Shown: positions 18,354 to 27,161 of the stretch, one piece after another | How the letters are laid out: each line of letters opens with the position of its first letter | How positions within the stretch are numbered: the stretch's first letter is position 1 | Assembly: GCA_002162955.1 (NCBI GenBank) | Contig: MABD01000057.1 | Span: 186,001 to 250,000, forward strand | Source: Gammaproteobacteria bacterium 45_16_T64 | Lineage (GTDB): Bacteria; Pseudomonadota; Gammaproteobacteria; Pseudomonadales; Ketobacteraceae | Length of the DNA: 64,000 nucleotides | Direction of reading: 5' to 3' | Position numbers and translations under genes: made by a program | Notes under the pieces: generated by a model | What the model was told of the DNA's origin: nothing | Database searches by the model: none | The model's input: only the letters and a program-made list of their open reading frames with translations

Positions 18354-20509
18354 TTGTAAGCTAGTCCATCAACAATAATTGTCGCTTCTCCATACAAATA
18401 CAGCGTTTTTAAGAAACAGCCATACTGATGCTGTGCCGCTTCCCGCTGAAACATCGCATGATGCCCCGTCATAAATTCATCCTCAGGATAATACACAACA
18501 CCAACTGTTCGGTTATTTCGGTTATTGGTAACATTCTCCCATCGCTGTGTTTGACCCGCAGGGGCTATCTGCGGCAATATTTGATGATCAACACCAATAT
18601 CAGTCAAATCTGGCCCAATCAGATCAACTCCTGCTGCAATTAACAGTTGATCACGATTCCAAGGCCTTAACCATTCATCATAATACCCTTCCACCACCAG
18701 CATGTCGGGTGCGGATACTCCCACATCCGGCTCCCTTGTCCAACGGCTTAAGTGAATTGAAAAATCCGCTTGCGCCACTACCATTTGGGTTAACGCATAC
18801 AAAGGATGAAAATTATCAGTAACCAATGACGCTGTAAGATCCTCCATAAAGATAGGTCCAATAAAAGTACCTGAAGTAATACGCACACCATTGAGATAAA
18901 GCGCGGTTTCTCTAGGAGAAATATTCATTACCGTACCCACATTAAAAGAGCCGGGGCCACCTGCGATAATACCTTGATAACCCATTGGATCCGTGGCGCC
19001 TTGTGCTAAGGCTACCATCGAGCCTTGCGATTGCCCCATCACCACTTGGTTCTCAGTGTCAAAGAAAAAACCATCCAACCCAGCGCTTGCTCCAGGGCAA
19101 AGGTCCCCATCAATGGTTAAGTTGTTAATCACTCGACGAAATGCAGCTTGCTCCGATACCATTTGAATAAACGTATCTCGCATAGCAGTAATATTTAAAA
19201 AGTTAAACGGACTCGAAAGCTTATCATGATCCATGCCCGCTAATGCCCACCCCCGCATAGAAGCAATGTGGGACGCACTCCGATGACGACTAATACCATT
19301 CTCATCAGTTACCCCCCGTTCAAATAATTGCTCAGAGGACCCCATAGAACCATGATGAAACAGTACCAACGGAAAACCTGAATCCGGCATATCTTGTTTA
19401 GGAATAACCACGCGAAACTCAGCCTCCCGCTGATGATGAAGCACCGGCTCCCCTTCAGTATTAAGGCGCATGAGACCCACTTCGGTATCACCCAGTATTA
19501 AATAAGGTGCACTACCTGTTTGATAGACCGGCACGTGAAACGCCGATTTCAGCACACAGTAACCTTCCTCCTCTACTTCTAACTCTAACGATTGACTGGG
19601 CTCATTCGGTGGTAACGTCGCAACATAAGATATGACCTGCCTCATTTTTTGACTCGGCTCTCCCGTTGTCCACACAATCGCACCGATGATTTGATCAACA
19701 TCCAACCCTTCCAACAACCACTGTTCGCGTAACGGCGCATAAGTCAATAACGCTTTATGGCTTGCTGCTAGGGTAATATTACTATCCAACTCGCGAGGGT
19801 CGTTACTTTGTAATAGCGACGAAAGTATAGAATTTTTGGAGGTCAAGGGAGATACTGTCGGCATTACGCTACTCAATACAACTAAAGCATACGACGTGTT
19901 CTCTCTTAACATTTCTCCGGCGGGCAGGGCTTGCAATAAGTGGCCCCCAGGGCGATACAGGCTACCCTTTTCCTCGAACGTCACATAAACAGGAAAGCGA
20001 CGACCTCGCTCGGGTGAATTTGGATCAACATCAACTAATTGAACAACAGCCGAACTATTTGCATATGCCACAGGATTATCTTCAAGTGCTAACATCGCGT
20101 TTAACACACCTGAACCGAATTGAATAAACAGCGGTATATTGGGTGCATAACCCATAATATCTCTGTTCATAACGTATTGGTAATTAGGCACCAATTGAGC
20201 AAAATTCCCAATCGGAAAAGCAGACACATCAACTTTATTTTGTTCATCTAGCTTAAAATTGGTAGGAAAACCTTGTGCGAAAAAATCATCCTGATTATCT
20301 AATTCCAATACCATTTGCATCGATCTGAGAGAATGGACTGGATCTACGTCAACCATAGGACTCTGCGGACTATCAAGGGTGTTTTCAGAAACACTTTCAC
20401 TCCTAGGTCCATCACTCCCATTCCCGCCGCTCGCACTGCCCCCACCGCACCCAACAACTAATTGGGAGATCAATAACATAATCAACATGCACTTGTTTTT
20501 ATTATTCAC
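18338..20509 (-). CDS. Outer-membrane/periplasmic lipoprotein with alpha/beta-hydrolase fold
   Basis: 723 residues from GTG at 20509 (AGGA about 10 nt upstream); a 14-residue longer ATG start exists but would bury the signal. The signal peptide CMLIMLLISQLVVGC ends in a lipobox cysteine and is followed by a Gly/Ser-rich tether. The C-terminal half has the hydrolase core: FPLVLFHHGSMGS (oxyanion loop), VVMGQSQGSMVALAQ (GxSxG nucleophile) and late VEGYYDEWLRPW (acid) and GHHAMFQ (candidate catalytic His). An esterase/lipase-like role at the cell surface or periplasm is inferred. It is convergent with the RND exporter. Confidence 0.75.
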   Translation of the reverse strand: MNNKNKCMLIMLLISQLVVGCGGGSASGGNGSDGPRSESVSENTLDSPQSPMVDVDPVHSLRSMQMVLELDNQDDFFAQGFPTNFKLDEQNKVDVSAFPIGNFAQLVPNYQYVMNRDIMGYAPNIPLFIQFGSGVLNAMLALEDNPVAYANSSAVVQLVDVDPNSPERGRRFPVYVTFEEKGSLYRPGGHLLQALPAGEMLRENTSYALVVLSSVMPTVSPLTSKNSILSSLLQSNDPRELDSNITLAASHKALLTYAPLREQWLLEGLDVDQIIGAIVWTTGEPSQKMRQVISYVATLPPNEPSQSLELEVEEEGYCVLKSAFHVPVYQTGSAPYLILGDTEVGLMRLNTEGEPVLHHQREAEFRVVIPKQDMPDSGFPLVLFHHGSMGSSEQLFERGVTDENGISRHRSASHIASMRGWALAGMDHDKLSSPFNFLNITAMRDTFIQMVSEQAAFRRVINNLTIDGDLCPGASAGLDGFFFDTENQVVMGQSQGSMVALAQGATDPMGYQGIIAGGPGSFNVGTVMNISPRETALYLNGVRITSGTFIGPIFMEDLTASLVTDNFHPLYALTQMVVAQADFSIHLSRWTREPDVGVSAPDMLVVEGYYDEWLRPWNRDQLLIAAGVDLIGPDLTDIGVDHQILPQIAPAGQTQRWENVTNNRNNRTVGVVYYPEDEFMTGHHAMFQREAAQHQYGCFLKTLYLYGEATIIVDGLAYNSPCP

Positions 20510-20692
20510 GATGATATCCGTCCTGGAAAAATATGACTCGAATAATACCATATCGACTCTAAATCACCGTTACTAACCGTAATCAGATAATGATCGAAAA
20601 CCACATGTTTACCGAAGATAAATGCATGGGACTATCAGACTCTATGCTATACACTAAATACGAAACACACTTGTATGATAGAGAGACTCAAT

Positions 20693-21367
20693 ATGACAGC
20701 AAGACTAGCGCTAACGACCGCTGAGCAGCGTGTAATTGGCTGTTTATTGGAAAAAGAAATCACCACACCAGACCAGTACCCTCTTTCCCTTAACTCACTC
20801 ACGAATGCCTGCAATCAAAAAAGCAATCGTGACCCCGTGATGAGCCTTACGGAAAGTGACGTTCAGGACGCGCTCGACGAGCTAAAGGAAAAACGCCTCA
20901 TTACGACTGAAACAGGCTTCGGCAGTCGTGTCATTAAGTATCGCCATCGGTTTTGCAATACCGAGTTTGGCGAATTAAAACTCACAGAAAAGGAGCTCGG
21001 CATTATTTGTGTTCTATTCCTGCGAGGAGCACAAACCCCTGGGGAGCTAAGAACTCGTACTAGTCGGCTTTGTGAGTTTAGTGATGTTTCAGAAGTCGAT
21101 AGTGCGCTAAGAGAATTAACGCAACGCAACGATGGACCGTTTGTTTCGATGTTAGAGCGAGAGCCTGGCAAACGAGAGTCACGATATACCCATTTATTGG
21201 GGCATGACAGTGACCCCACTCTCACACATATTGAAAATGTCATAACCCCAAACAACGAAACCCAACCAACCGGCAACCAGGACAATGACGAGCGCATCGC
21301 ATACTTGGAGTTGCGAGTCGACGAACTCGAAAATACACTTGCCAAAATACTGGAACGCTTACATTAG
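20693..21367 (+). CDS. yceH: YceH family protein (DUF480), double winged-helix
   Basis: 224 residues from ATG at 20693; the six-codon longer start at 20675 is possible. N-terminal [31 protein letters not shown] is the YceH signature. It is followed by [19 protein letters not shown] and the second winged helix with [16 protein letters not shown]-terminal coiled coil (about 200-224, [21 protein letters not shown]) follows an acidic low-complexity linker. Structures of the family show tandem winged-helix domains; the biological role is not established. Confidence 0.92.
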   Translation: MTARLALTTAEQRVIGCLLEKEITTPDQYPLSLNSLTNACNQKSNRDPVMSLTESDVQDALDELKEKRLITTETGFGSRVIKYRHRFCNTEFGELKLTEKELGIICVLFLRGAQTPGELRTRTSRLCEFSDVSEVDSALRELTQRNDGPFVSMLEREPGKRESRYTHLLGHDSDPTLTHIENVITPNNETQPTGNQDNDERIAYLELRVDELENTLAKILERLH

Positions 21368-21387
21368 CCGACGTACCAATGCGCGGA

Positions 21388-22218
21388 TCATGCCACCTCC
21401 GCGTTAGTCCTGTTGAAAAAATGATAGCTATCTAATAACGTCGTGACCAACACATCTGGCATAGAGAAAAATGGAGAATGGCCTGAGTCCAATGAATATA
21501 TTTTATCGCATGGTGTATCGTTACACATGCGTTTTTGTATATATGGCGTAACCGCTCTATCCTGCGAACATTCAATATAGACTTTGGGGACCTGATGATA
21601 TTTTTCTTTTGTGAGCTTCAAAGGGGTAAACCCACTCCAGTTAGACTCTGCTTCCAAAAGTACATTGGCAAGATCGGTTATTTCATCCACACAATCATGA
21701 TAGAGCGCTTCCTTATATATATGCTGCCTCAGCACATGGGTTTGCATGCGCTTAGATAACATTACCGATCCCAGCTTTCTAAAAATAGAATGCCTAAACA
21801 AACGAATCAGTAACAACAGCATATTTGTGTCCATTGTTGGCGCTACATTCTGAAATACAAGTGATTCCTTATCCTGAATCGCATACTCCATCATAGTTGC
21901 ACCATGAGGCACCAAATAGGCCGCTAAATACACCAAACCACAAACTTTCTCCGGCCGGGCTTCTGCTGCTTGTGAAATCACAATACCGTTTCTACTATGA
22001 CCCACCAAAATAACTTTCTCCTCCAATTCGTCCACACACTGCGTAACCTTACGCACACAGGACGAAAGTGAAACACCCCTGAATGACGTTGTATCTTGGC
22101 CATGGCCTGGCATATCCAACGATATACCCTTATGGCCAGCTGCATTAAGGATGGGGAGTACTTTGTGCCAGTTCCATGCAGCATGAAAAGAGCCATGTAA
22201 AAACAAAAATGTTGCCAT
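21388..22218 (-). CDS. Alpha/beta hydrolase, methylesterase/MenH-like
   Basis: 276 residues. It opens directly with ATFLFLHGSFHAAWNWHKVLP (oxyanion HG motif), then GISLDMPGHGQD, the nucleophile elbow VILVGHSRNGIVI (GxSxG), and a late ECSQDRAVTPYIQKRM (acid) and SLDSGHSPFFSMPDVL (catalytic His). The lean single-domain form with a small lid resembles plant salicylate-methylesterase-type and MenH-type hydrolases. It is the third gene of a minus-strand set with a hotdog thioesterase and a BAHD-like acyltransferase, so a small acyl or methyl ester substrate in the same pathway is inferred. Cytoplasmic. Confidence 0.82.
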   Translation of the reverse strand: MATFLFLHGSFHAAWNWHKVLPILNAAGHKGISLDMPGHGQDTTSFRGVSLSSCVRKVTQCVDELEEKVILVGHSRNGIVISQAAEARPEKVCGLVYLAAYLVPHGATMMEYAIQDKESLVFQNVAPTMDTNMLLLLIRLFRHSIFRKLGSVMLSKRMQTHVLRQHIYKEALYHDCVDEITDLANVLLEAESNWSGFTPLKLTKEKYHQVPKVYIECSQDRAVTPYIQKRMCNDTPCDKIYSLDSGHSPFFSMPDVLVTTLLDSYHFFNRTNAEVA

Positions 22219-22290
22219 AATCAGGTCCTACCCTTTAAGTTCAAAGGGATAATTTACCTGTATCGCAGTAACCCTACGACCCGATTATTG

Positions 22291-22704
22291 CTATTCCTTC
22301 GGGTAAATAATCATTTGGGTACATCTAAAAAGGGCAATCGTTTTACCCGTCATTTTATTTGTTACTACTGCATCCCAAACCTGGGTAGTTCTTCCTTTGT
22401 GAGCAACGGTGGCCACGCATTCAACGACACCTTCTCGAGCAGTACCTAAATGGTTCGATTTAAGCTCAATTGTAGTAAAGCCTGCAGCGCCTTCTGGTAA
22501 ATTCGCTATGCAGCCATTACCACAGGCAGTATCAGCTAACGTCACAACGCTACCTGCATGTAAGAATCCATTGGGGGCCATGTGCCAGGGTTTTACTTCT
22601 ATCTCCGCTCTGATTTCTACCGCGCTTACAGCAGTGACAACAATTCCAAGGTGTCCGGGCAAAGAGCCTGTGCATAGTTCATTAAAATATTCTGGGGTCT
22701 TCAT
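22291..22704 (-). CDS. PaaI-type hotdog thioesterase
   Basis: 137 residues. The single hotdog fold has the PaaI/YbdB signature NGFLHAGSVVTLADTACGNGC, in which the residues around the HAG turn and the following Asp of the long helix form the active site. Later strands (TTIELKSNHLGTAREGVVECVATV) fit the family. It hydrolyses acyl-CoA or acyl-ACP thioesters. It sits 28 bp downstream of the BAHD-like acyltransferase gene on the same strand, suggesting cotranscription and a shared acyl-CoA pool. Confidence 0.87.
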   Translation of the reverse strand: MKTPEYFNELCTGSLPGHLGIVVTAVSAVEIRAEIEVKPWHMAPNGFLHAGSVVTLADTACGNGCIANLPEGAAGFTTIELKSNHLGTAREGVVECVATVAHKGRTTQVWDAVVTNKMTGKTIALFRCTQMIIYPKE

Positions 22705-22732
22705 AGTGTTACCTCACAAAAACAATCACCTA

Positions 22733-24031
22733 TCATACGTCAAACGCAAGTTTTTCGATAACCCTTCGAACGTTATCAAGTTGATTCTGATCTGCCGTTA
22801 AATTTAGTAACAGACCGCCATCTCTTTCAGGCGTATTGGTAATCAATGCCCCTCGAAAAGGAAATGGCATCATCTCGTACCATATTGCTGTCCCACCACC
22901 AAAATCAACATCATAAATCGGAAATACGCTGTAATTGTTTATAAGAATGCCGTCAGCAAATACATCAAACATGCTCAATGGAACAACTTTATTGATAGTA
23001 CCCTCTTCTAATCGATGCTCCAGATGAGCCATATATTCTATTGCATCACTACCGCTATCACCCAATGTCGACGCTCGCCATAGTTTTGAAAACCGAAGCA
23101 CTGATAACTCAAGTGAATTTTCGAGCGCATTACACTCTTCCTTTTTCATAGAGCATTCACGATACGTTAGCGCATTCCCCGAGTAACTCTGTTGTATTGG
23201 GGAAGATGGGTCTACGCGCATATTCGCCAACGCTCCAACACTCTTTAACTTCATTCCATGAGCAATAATGCCAATCGCAATATCTTGCCGGCTGAGCTTT
23301 ATATCCGGCACACGTTCCTTAAGCGCGCTTATCAGCTTGGCAGAGAGATGAACTATTTCATTGGGTTTTGGAAAAGCCACTTTTTGAAACAAACGAAGGG
23401 TAAAGATAGCCTTCTGTACCCGGTTAGTGTCAGCCAGCCTTGGCGAGTTGGGGCGACGACCATTGCTGCCAATATACCCATGCGCGATTTCCACCAACAT
23501 ATCTCGACTATGATTAGGTAAATCGTAGCTTTCTTTTCCCATGTTTCTCGCGATAGCGTCGATTATGGCCCACATCCCCCACCCATCAGCCACACTGTGG
23601 CAGCAAGTCAGCGAAAAGACCGTCCCATCCATATAATAATGCAACTGTACAACACAAGGCGCCTGCGCCTTATTCTCAACACGCCATGGTAATATGAGCG
23701 GATGGTATTTTCTCAAACCATTACGCAGAGGTTCCTCAACGCTCGGTCGTGGCATAGCGGTACTGTGCTCAAATACTTCAAAAACCAGCCCAGTATCATC
23801 ACAATCAATGTATGCCCGCTTATCACTACCTGATCGAATCCTCCCTGCTAATACGTACCAATCTTCTACAACTTGTTGCAACGCGCTCTCGAACGCTCGG
23901 CGATCAATACGATAAGAAAAGAACAATATCATGGGGATACCCACATGGGACACTATGTAGTCCGAACCACACAGTGCTATTTGTTCAGGTTTATTATTTG
24001 CATGAATTAGTCTTTTGTATTGGGGCGTCAT
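22733..24031 (-). CDS. BAHD-like (HxxxDG) acyl-CoA-dependent acyltransferase
   Basis: 432 residues. Two motifs diagnostic of the BAHD/Transferase family (PF02458), best known from plants, are seen. The catalytic HSVADGW is at H145-G150, and DFGGG is at about residue 376 at the place of plant DFGWG. The N-terminal SYRIDRRAFESALQQVVEDWYVLAGRI matches the usual first strand-helix and LAGR-type motif. The length is the BAHD standard (about 430-460). Such enzymes move an acyl group from CoA to an alcohol or amine. Condensation-domain-like proteins also carry HHxxxDG, but here the first His is Cys, and the DFGxG motif favours BAHD. No signal peptide. It is first in the set with a hotdog thioesterase and a hydrolase. 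Confidence 0.78.
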   Translation of the reverse strand: MTPQYKRLIHANNKPEQIALCGSDYIVSHVGIPMILFFSYRIDRRAFESALQQVVEDWYVLAGRIRSGSDKRAYIDCDDTGLVFEVFEHSTAMPRPSVEEPLRNGLRKYHPLILPWRVENKAQAPCVVQLHYYMDGTVFSLTCCHSVADGWGMWAIIDAIARNMGKESYDLPNHSRDMLVEIAHGYIGSNGRRPNSPRLADTNRVQKAIFTLRLFQKVAFPKPNEIVHLSAKLISALKERVPDIKLSRQDIAIGIIAHGMKLKSVGALANMRVDPSSPIQQSYSGNALTYRECSMKKEECNALENSLELSVLRFSKLWRASTLGDSGSDAIEYMAHLEHRLEEGTINKVVPLSMFDVFADGILINNYSVFPIYDVDFGGGTAIWYEMMPFPFRGALITNTPERDGGLLLNLTADQNQLDNVRRVIEKLAFDV

Positions 24032-24218
24032 ATCAACACTCTTCTCATCCAGGGTAGCCTCTGGCCCCCGTGTTTTTATTTTAGTGACACTTTATAGACT
24101 ATGGAGTCACAACCCAACTAAAAATACCAACAGCTAAGTCGTTAGTTATCAATAAGATAAGCCTCCCCCGCCTAATCCCATATAGATACCGTTCACATTT
24201 TACGCAAAACCACTTGCA

Positions 24219-24270
24219 GTGGGATATTTTCCCACATACACTAAATTTACTCAGTGGGAATATATCCCAC
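24219..24270. promoter_or_regulatory. Two near-identical palindromes upstream of the protease gene
   Basis: GTGGGATATTTTCCCAC (24219-24235) and GTGGGAATATATCCCAC (24254-24270). Each is an inverted repeat with GTGGGA/TCCCAC arms; the flanks CA and ATA are also conserved, so a 22-bp unit is repeated. Start-to-start distance is 35 bp. The second ends 14 bp before the protease ATG. This is the layout of a tandem operator for a dimeric regulator that would occlude the promoter or ribosome site. Confidence 0.65.
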
Positions 24271-24284
24271 ATAACGGGAGAATA

Positions 24285-25994
24285 ATGATGAGATTCAAAC
24301 TAACACCTCTAGCACTCGCAACGGCATCACTGATATCCGTCAGCGCATATAGCTCTCCATCGGTTATTCGCATCATTGGCGGTGCTGAATCTACCCCCGA
24401 TACTTACCCCTGGATGGTTTCCCTGCAAAGCAAAAATGGGGATCACTTTTGTGGGGCTAGTCTTATTAATGAGCAATGGGTGCTAACAGCAGCGCATTGT
24501 GTAAACGAAGATGCCGCTAACAATATCCAAGTCGTCATAGGTGAGTTCGACTTAGATGCCAGTAGCTCCCAGGAAATACAGCGGGATATAAGCGAGATCC
24601 ACTACCACAAGGACTACGGCGACGACGACGATATCGCAATACTTAAGCTAGCCTCCCCTGTTCCCAACACTCCCGTTTCGTTAGCAACCCCTGAGCTAAT
24701 GGCTGAACTAGCAACAGGCAATACGTTGCGAGTCATGGGATGGGGTAATCGCTCTACAAGCGGCGAAGATTTCCCCAATAAATTACACGAGGTGTCAGTG
24801 CCCTTAGCAGACCATGAAAGCTGTAAGACAAACTACCAAAAAGAAAACATTGCCATAACCGACAACATGCTTTGTGCCGGTTTAGCTGATGGTGGAAAGG
24901 ACTCTTGTCAGGGAGATAGTGGTGGCCCTCTACTGTTCCAAAAAGACAATCAATGGTTCCAGGCCGGAGTGGTTAGTTTTGGTGTAGGCTGTGCGCAAGC
25001 GGATTTTTATGGTGTATATACCAAAGTCTCACAATATCTATCTTGGATTGAGGCGGAAAAAACAGCCGAGCCTTCTCAACCAGCAGAGCCAATGGAACCT
25101 ATGGAACCTATGGAACCTATGGAACCAATCGACCCTGACGAACCCTTCGATCCTGAGGAGCCAATCGATCCCGAATTCTCAGACGATGAAGTCAATAACT
25201 ATGGGTTACCTGAATTTATCGACTTCCTCCGCTTCGATGGTGAAGTCGCATCTGATTTTTTGTTTCTCTTTAACGGTGATGAACAAGCGATATCAATCGA
25301 GAATTTTCACATAAGCAACGAAGCATTTAGCATTTCAAACAATGCATGTGGAAGTACACTGGAGCCAATGGATGACTGTATTTTTGATATGGAATTCAAT
25401 AGTACAAGTGAAGGTGCAGAGTTTGGCTATCTGACAGTAACTATTGATAGCAAAGATTACAAAACAGCATTAATTGGATTCTCTCTTGGACTAATGAGCG
25501 GAGACAGTGATTACGATGATATGGATTGGTACCAAGAATCGGAAGAGCCTTGGACAGACATAGAGGATGAGCTAGGTTTCGAATTAGATTGCAGCAATGT
25601 TGATGAAAACGATAACGCCCCAATTGCAACTGATTTTGAGGGTCCCGGCACACTGGAATTCGACTTTGAACTTGAAGGTGATGCGGATGGAAACACGTTA
25701 GAGTACTCCGTTGATGGCGTAGTGGTGAAATCTATTAGCTCTAAGACTAAATCAACAAATCACTTTAGCACTCAAATATCCGAAGGCAAACATCGAGTAT
25801 CCTGGACTTACAAAAAATCTTCTGCCAACACAAGTAACGCTAAGGCAAAAGTCAGCAACGTATCGTTCAAGTCTGGATCAAACAGTTCATCCAGTGAAAA
25901 CAGCAATTCTAGTGGAGGCGGTGGCGGTTCGCAAACCCCTTTATTCCTACTATCGCTTGCGTCAATCTTTGGTCTTAGACGTTTTATGAAATAA
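24285..25994 (+). CDS. Secreted trypsin-like serine protease with GlyGly-CTERM anchor
   Basis: 569 residues from ATG at 24285 (GGGAG upstream). Signal peptide to about residue 23, then activation site VIRIIGGAES (cleavage after Arg gives the IIGG N-terminus). The S1 triad is intact: LTAAHCVNED, DDDDIAILKL and CQGDSGGPLLF; the paired cysteines of the chymotrypsin fold are present. After the protease (about 265) comes an acidic Pro/Glu/Met repeat linker, then an Asp-rich beta region, and at the end a Ser/Gly tract with GGGGGSQTPLFLLSLASI plus basic residues, the GlyGly-CTERM sorting signal processed by rhombosortase after type II secretion. Likely a surface-released exoprotease for nutrient acquisition. 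Confidence 0.92.
   Translation: MMRFKLTPLALATASLISVSAYSSPSVIRIIGGAESTPDTYPWMVSLQSKNGDHFCGASLINEQWVLTAAHCVNEDAANNIQVVIGEFDLDASSSQEIQRDISEIHYHKDYGDDDDIAILKLASPVPNTPVSLATPELMAELATGNTLRVMGWGNRSTSGEDFPNKLHEVSVPLADHESCKTNYQKENIAITDNMLCAGLADGGKDSCQGDSGGPLLFQKDNQWFQAGVVSFGVGCAQADFYGVYTKVSQYLSWIEAEKTAEPSQPAEPMEPMEPMEPMEPIDPDEPFDPEEPIDPEFSDDEVNNYGLPEFIDFLRFDGEVASDFLFLFNGDEQAISIENFHISNEAFSISNNACGSTLEPMDDCIFDMEFNSTSEGAEFGYLTVTIDSKDYKTALIGFSLGLMSGDSDYDDMDWYQESEEPWTDIEDELGFELDCSNVDENDNAPIATDFEGPGTLEFDFELEGDADGNTLEYSVDGVVVKSISSKTKSTNHFSTQISEGKHRVSWTYKKSSANTSNAKAKVSNVSFKSGSNSSSSENSNSSGGGGGSQTPLFLLSLASIFGLRRFMK
25092..25127 (+). repeat. Four tandem 9-bp repeats coding for Met-Glu-Pro
   Basis: ATGGAACCT occurs three times, followed by ATGGAACCA, within the linker of the protease. 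The unit is a multiple of three, so gain or loss of copies changes linker length without breaking the frame. Confidence 0.85.
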
Positions 25995-25998
25995 ACCT

Positions 25999-26025
25999 TT
26001 GAGCGGCTCCGTCGGTGCCGCTCAA
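25999..26025 (+). terminator. 9-bp perfect hairpin between protease and lipoprotein genes
   Basis: TTGAGCGGC (25999-26007) pairs with GCCGCTCAA (26017-26025) around a 9-nt loop, four bases after the protease stop. No T-run follows, so it may be an mRNA-stabilising or partial-termination hairpin that sets the ratio between the two genes. Confidence 0.5.
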
Positions 26026-26046
26026 GTGTCCAAAGGAGAAGCTACA

Positions 26047-26391
26047 ATGAAAACTAGCAATACTAGCGTTATGTTATGCTTCATATTTTTTATCAGCACA
26101 CTGAGTATCAGCTGCTCAACACACTCATCACCAAACCAGGAACCTATATACGCGGTGAAACTACAGCACAATACAATAAAGTTCTGGGTTAAAAGTTCTG
26201 GCTGTACGAAACCTGATGATTTTGATCTAACAACAGAGGATTCTGGTCAATACTATACGGTCGGTTTAGTGCGAAATAAAAAGGATCATTGTAGACGCAT
26301 GCCTACTATGATTGCGATCAGCTACCCCCTACAGCAAGGGGATAGCAAACCGATGTATCTTAGCAACCCGCTTAAACATTGGCCACGCTAA
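26047..26391 (+). CDS. Small predicted lipoprotein downstream of the protease
   Basis: 114 residues from ATG at 26047, which has AGGAG eight bases upstream. The signal peptide MLCFIFFISTLSISCSTH ends at a lipobox-like Cys. The mature part is about 90 residues with three further cysteines (GCTKP, HCRRM region) and a beta-rich composition. No family recognised. It sits 52 bp after the protease gene, probably cotranscribed, so a periplasmic or surface partner or inhibitor is conceivable, but nothing in the sequence proves it. Confidence 0.65.
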   Translation: MKTSNTSVMLCFIFFISTLSISCSTHSSPNQEPIYAVKLQHNTIKFWVKSSGCTKPDDFDLTTEDSGQYYTVGLVRNKKDHCRRMPTMIAISYPLQQGDSKPMYLSNPLKHWPR

Positions 26392-26412
26392 GGGTTTTTA
26401 CATTCAAACGGA

Positions 26413-27093
26413 TTAAAACTCCTTAGCCGTGCCTTCTTCAACAGCTTTCAGCAATGATTCACGTACGCGTAATTTCGTTCCATGGTGCGCATTTAGATTC
26501 AATTCAGATAAACGCTTTGCTTCAGTCAGAGCCGCTCCCATCAACGCATCAGGGGACACAACAGCATCCAAAAACCCCGCTTCCACCGCAGATTCTGGCG
26601 AGAATATTTCAGCATTATTAACACTTCGACCAAAGGCCACTGGCGTCAATCGTCCTCGAGCCAATTCAACACCAAAATAAGGCATTGTCATACCAATCGC
26701 CACTTCATTGAGTCCAATCTTGAACGGACCTTCGACACCTATACGGTAATCAACTGAAAGCAGCATTAAAGCACCCATTGCCAACGTATGACCCGTTGCC
26801 GCTATAACGACAGGAGTCGGAAAGCTAAGTAATCTCGCAGATAGTTTTGCACCAGCACCGACGAGCTGCCCCACCGCTGCAGGCCCACCTTCTTTCATCA
26901 CCGACAAATCAAATCCAGCAGAAAATTTCCCTTCTCTTCCTACCAATAGTACTACCGCATTCTCAGATTGAGCCTGATCTAAAGCTGCATTCAACTCATC
27001 TAGAAACTGATGCGACACCGCATTCGCTTTGCCATCATCCAACGTAATTATTGCTACATTCTCATCTTTCTCATAGGAAACAATAGTACTCAT
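26413..27093 (-). CDS. Enoyl-CoA hydratase/isomerase family protein
   Basis: 226 residues, crotonase fold, near the short end of the family (about 230-260). The two oxyanion-hole segments are seen in GKFSAGFDLSVM and TGHTLAMGALMLLSVDYRIG. The usual catalytic glutamates are not obvious at their standard places, and the region after the second segment reads GLNEVAIGMTMPYFGVELAR, with one Glu that could serve. It acts on an acyl-CoA, perhaps as an isomerase or hydrolase rather than a beta-oxidation hydratase. It lies 68 bp downstream of mksB on the same strand without a functional tie. Confidence 0.85.
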   Translation of the reverse strand: MSTIVSYEKDENVAIITLDDGKANAVSHQFLDELNAALDQAQSENAVVLLVGREGKFSAGFDLSVMKEGGPAAVGQLVGAGAKLSARLLSFPTPVVIAATGHTLAMGALMLLSVDYRIGVEGPFKIGLNEVAIGMTMPYFGVELARGRLTPVAFGRSVNNAEIFSPESAVEAGFLDAVVSPDALMGAALTEAKRLSELNLNAHHGTKLRVRESLLKAVEEGTAKEF

Positions 27094-27161
27094 TATGTAG
27101 AAACTCCCTTAACTTTACCCAATTTAATATCCAACATCATATCAGTAACGTCCAATATCCA

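Noticed and set aside
22733-24031. NRPS condensation or wax-ester synthase domain
   Set aside because: HCHSVADG-type site has Cys in place of the first His of HHxxxDG, and the DFGGG motif near the C-terminus matches BAHD; no carrier or adenylation domains are nearby.
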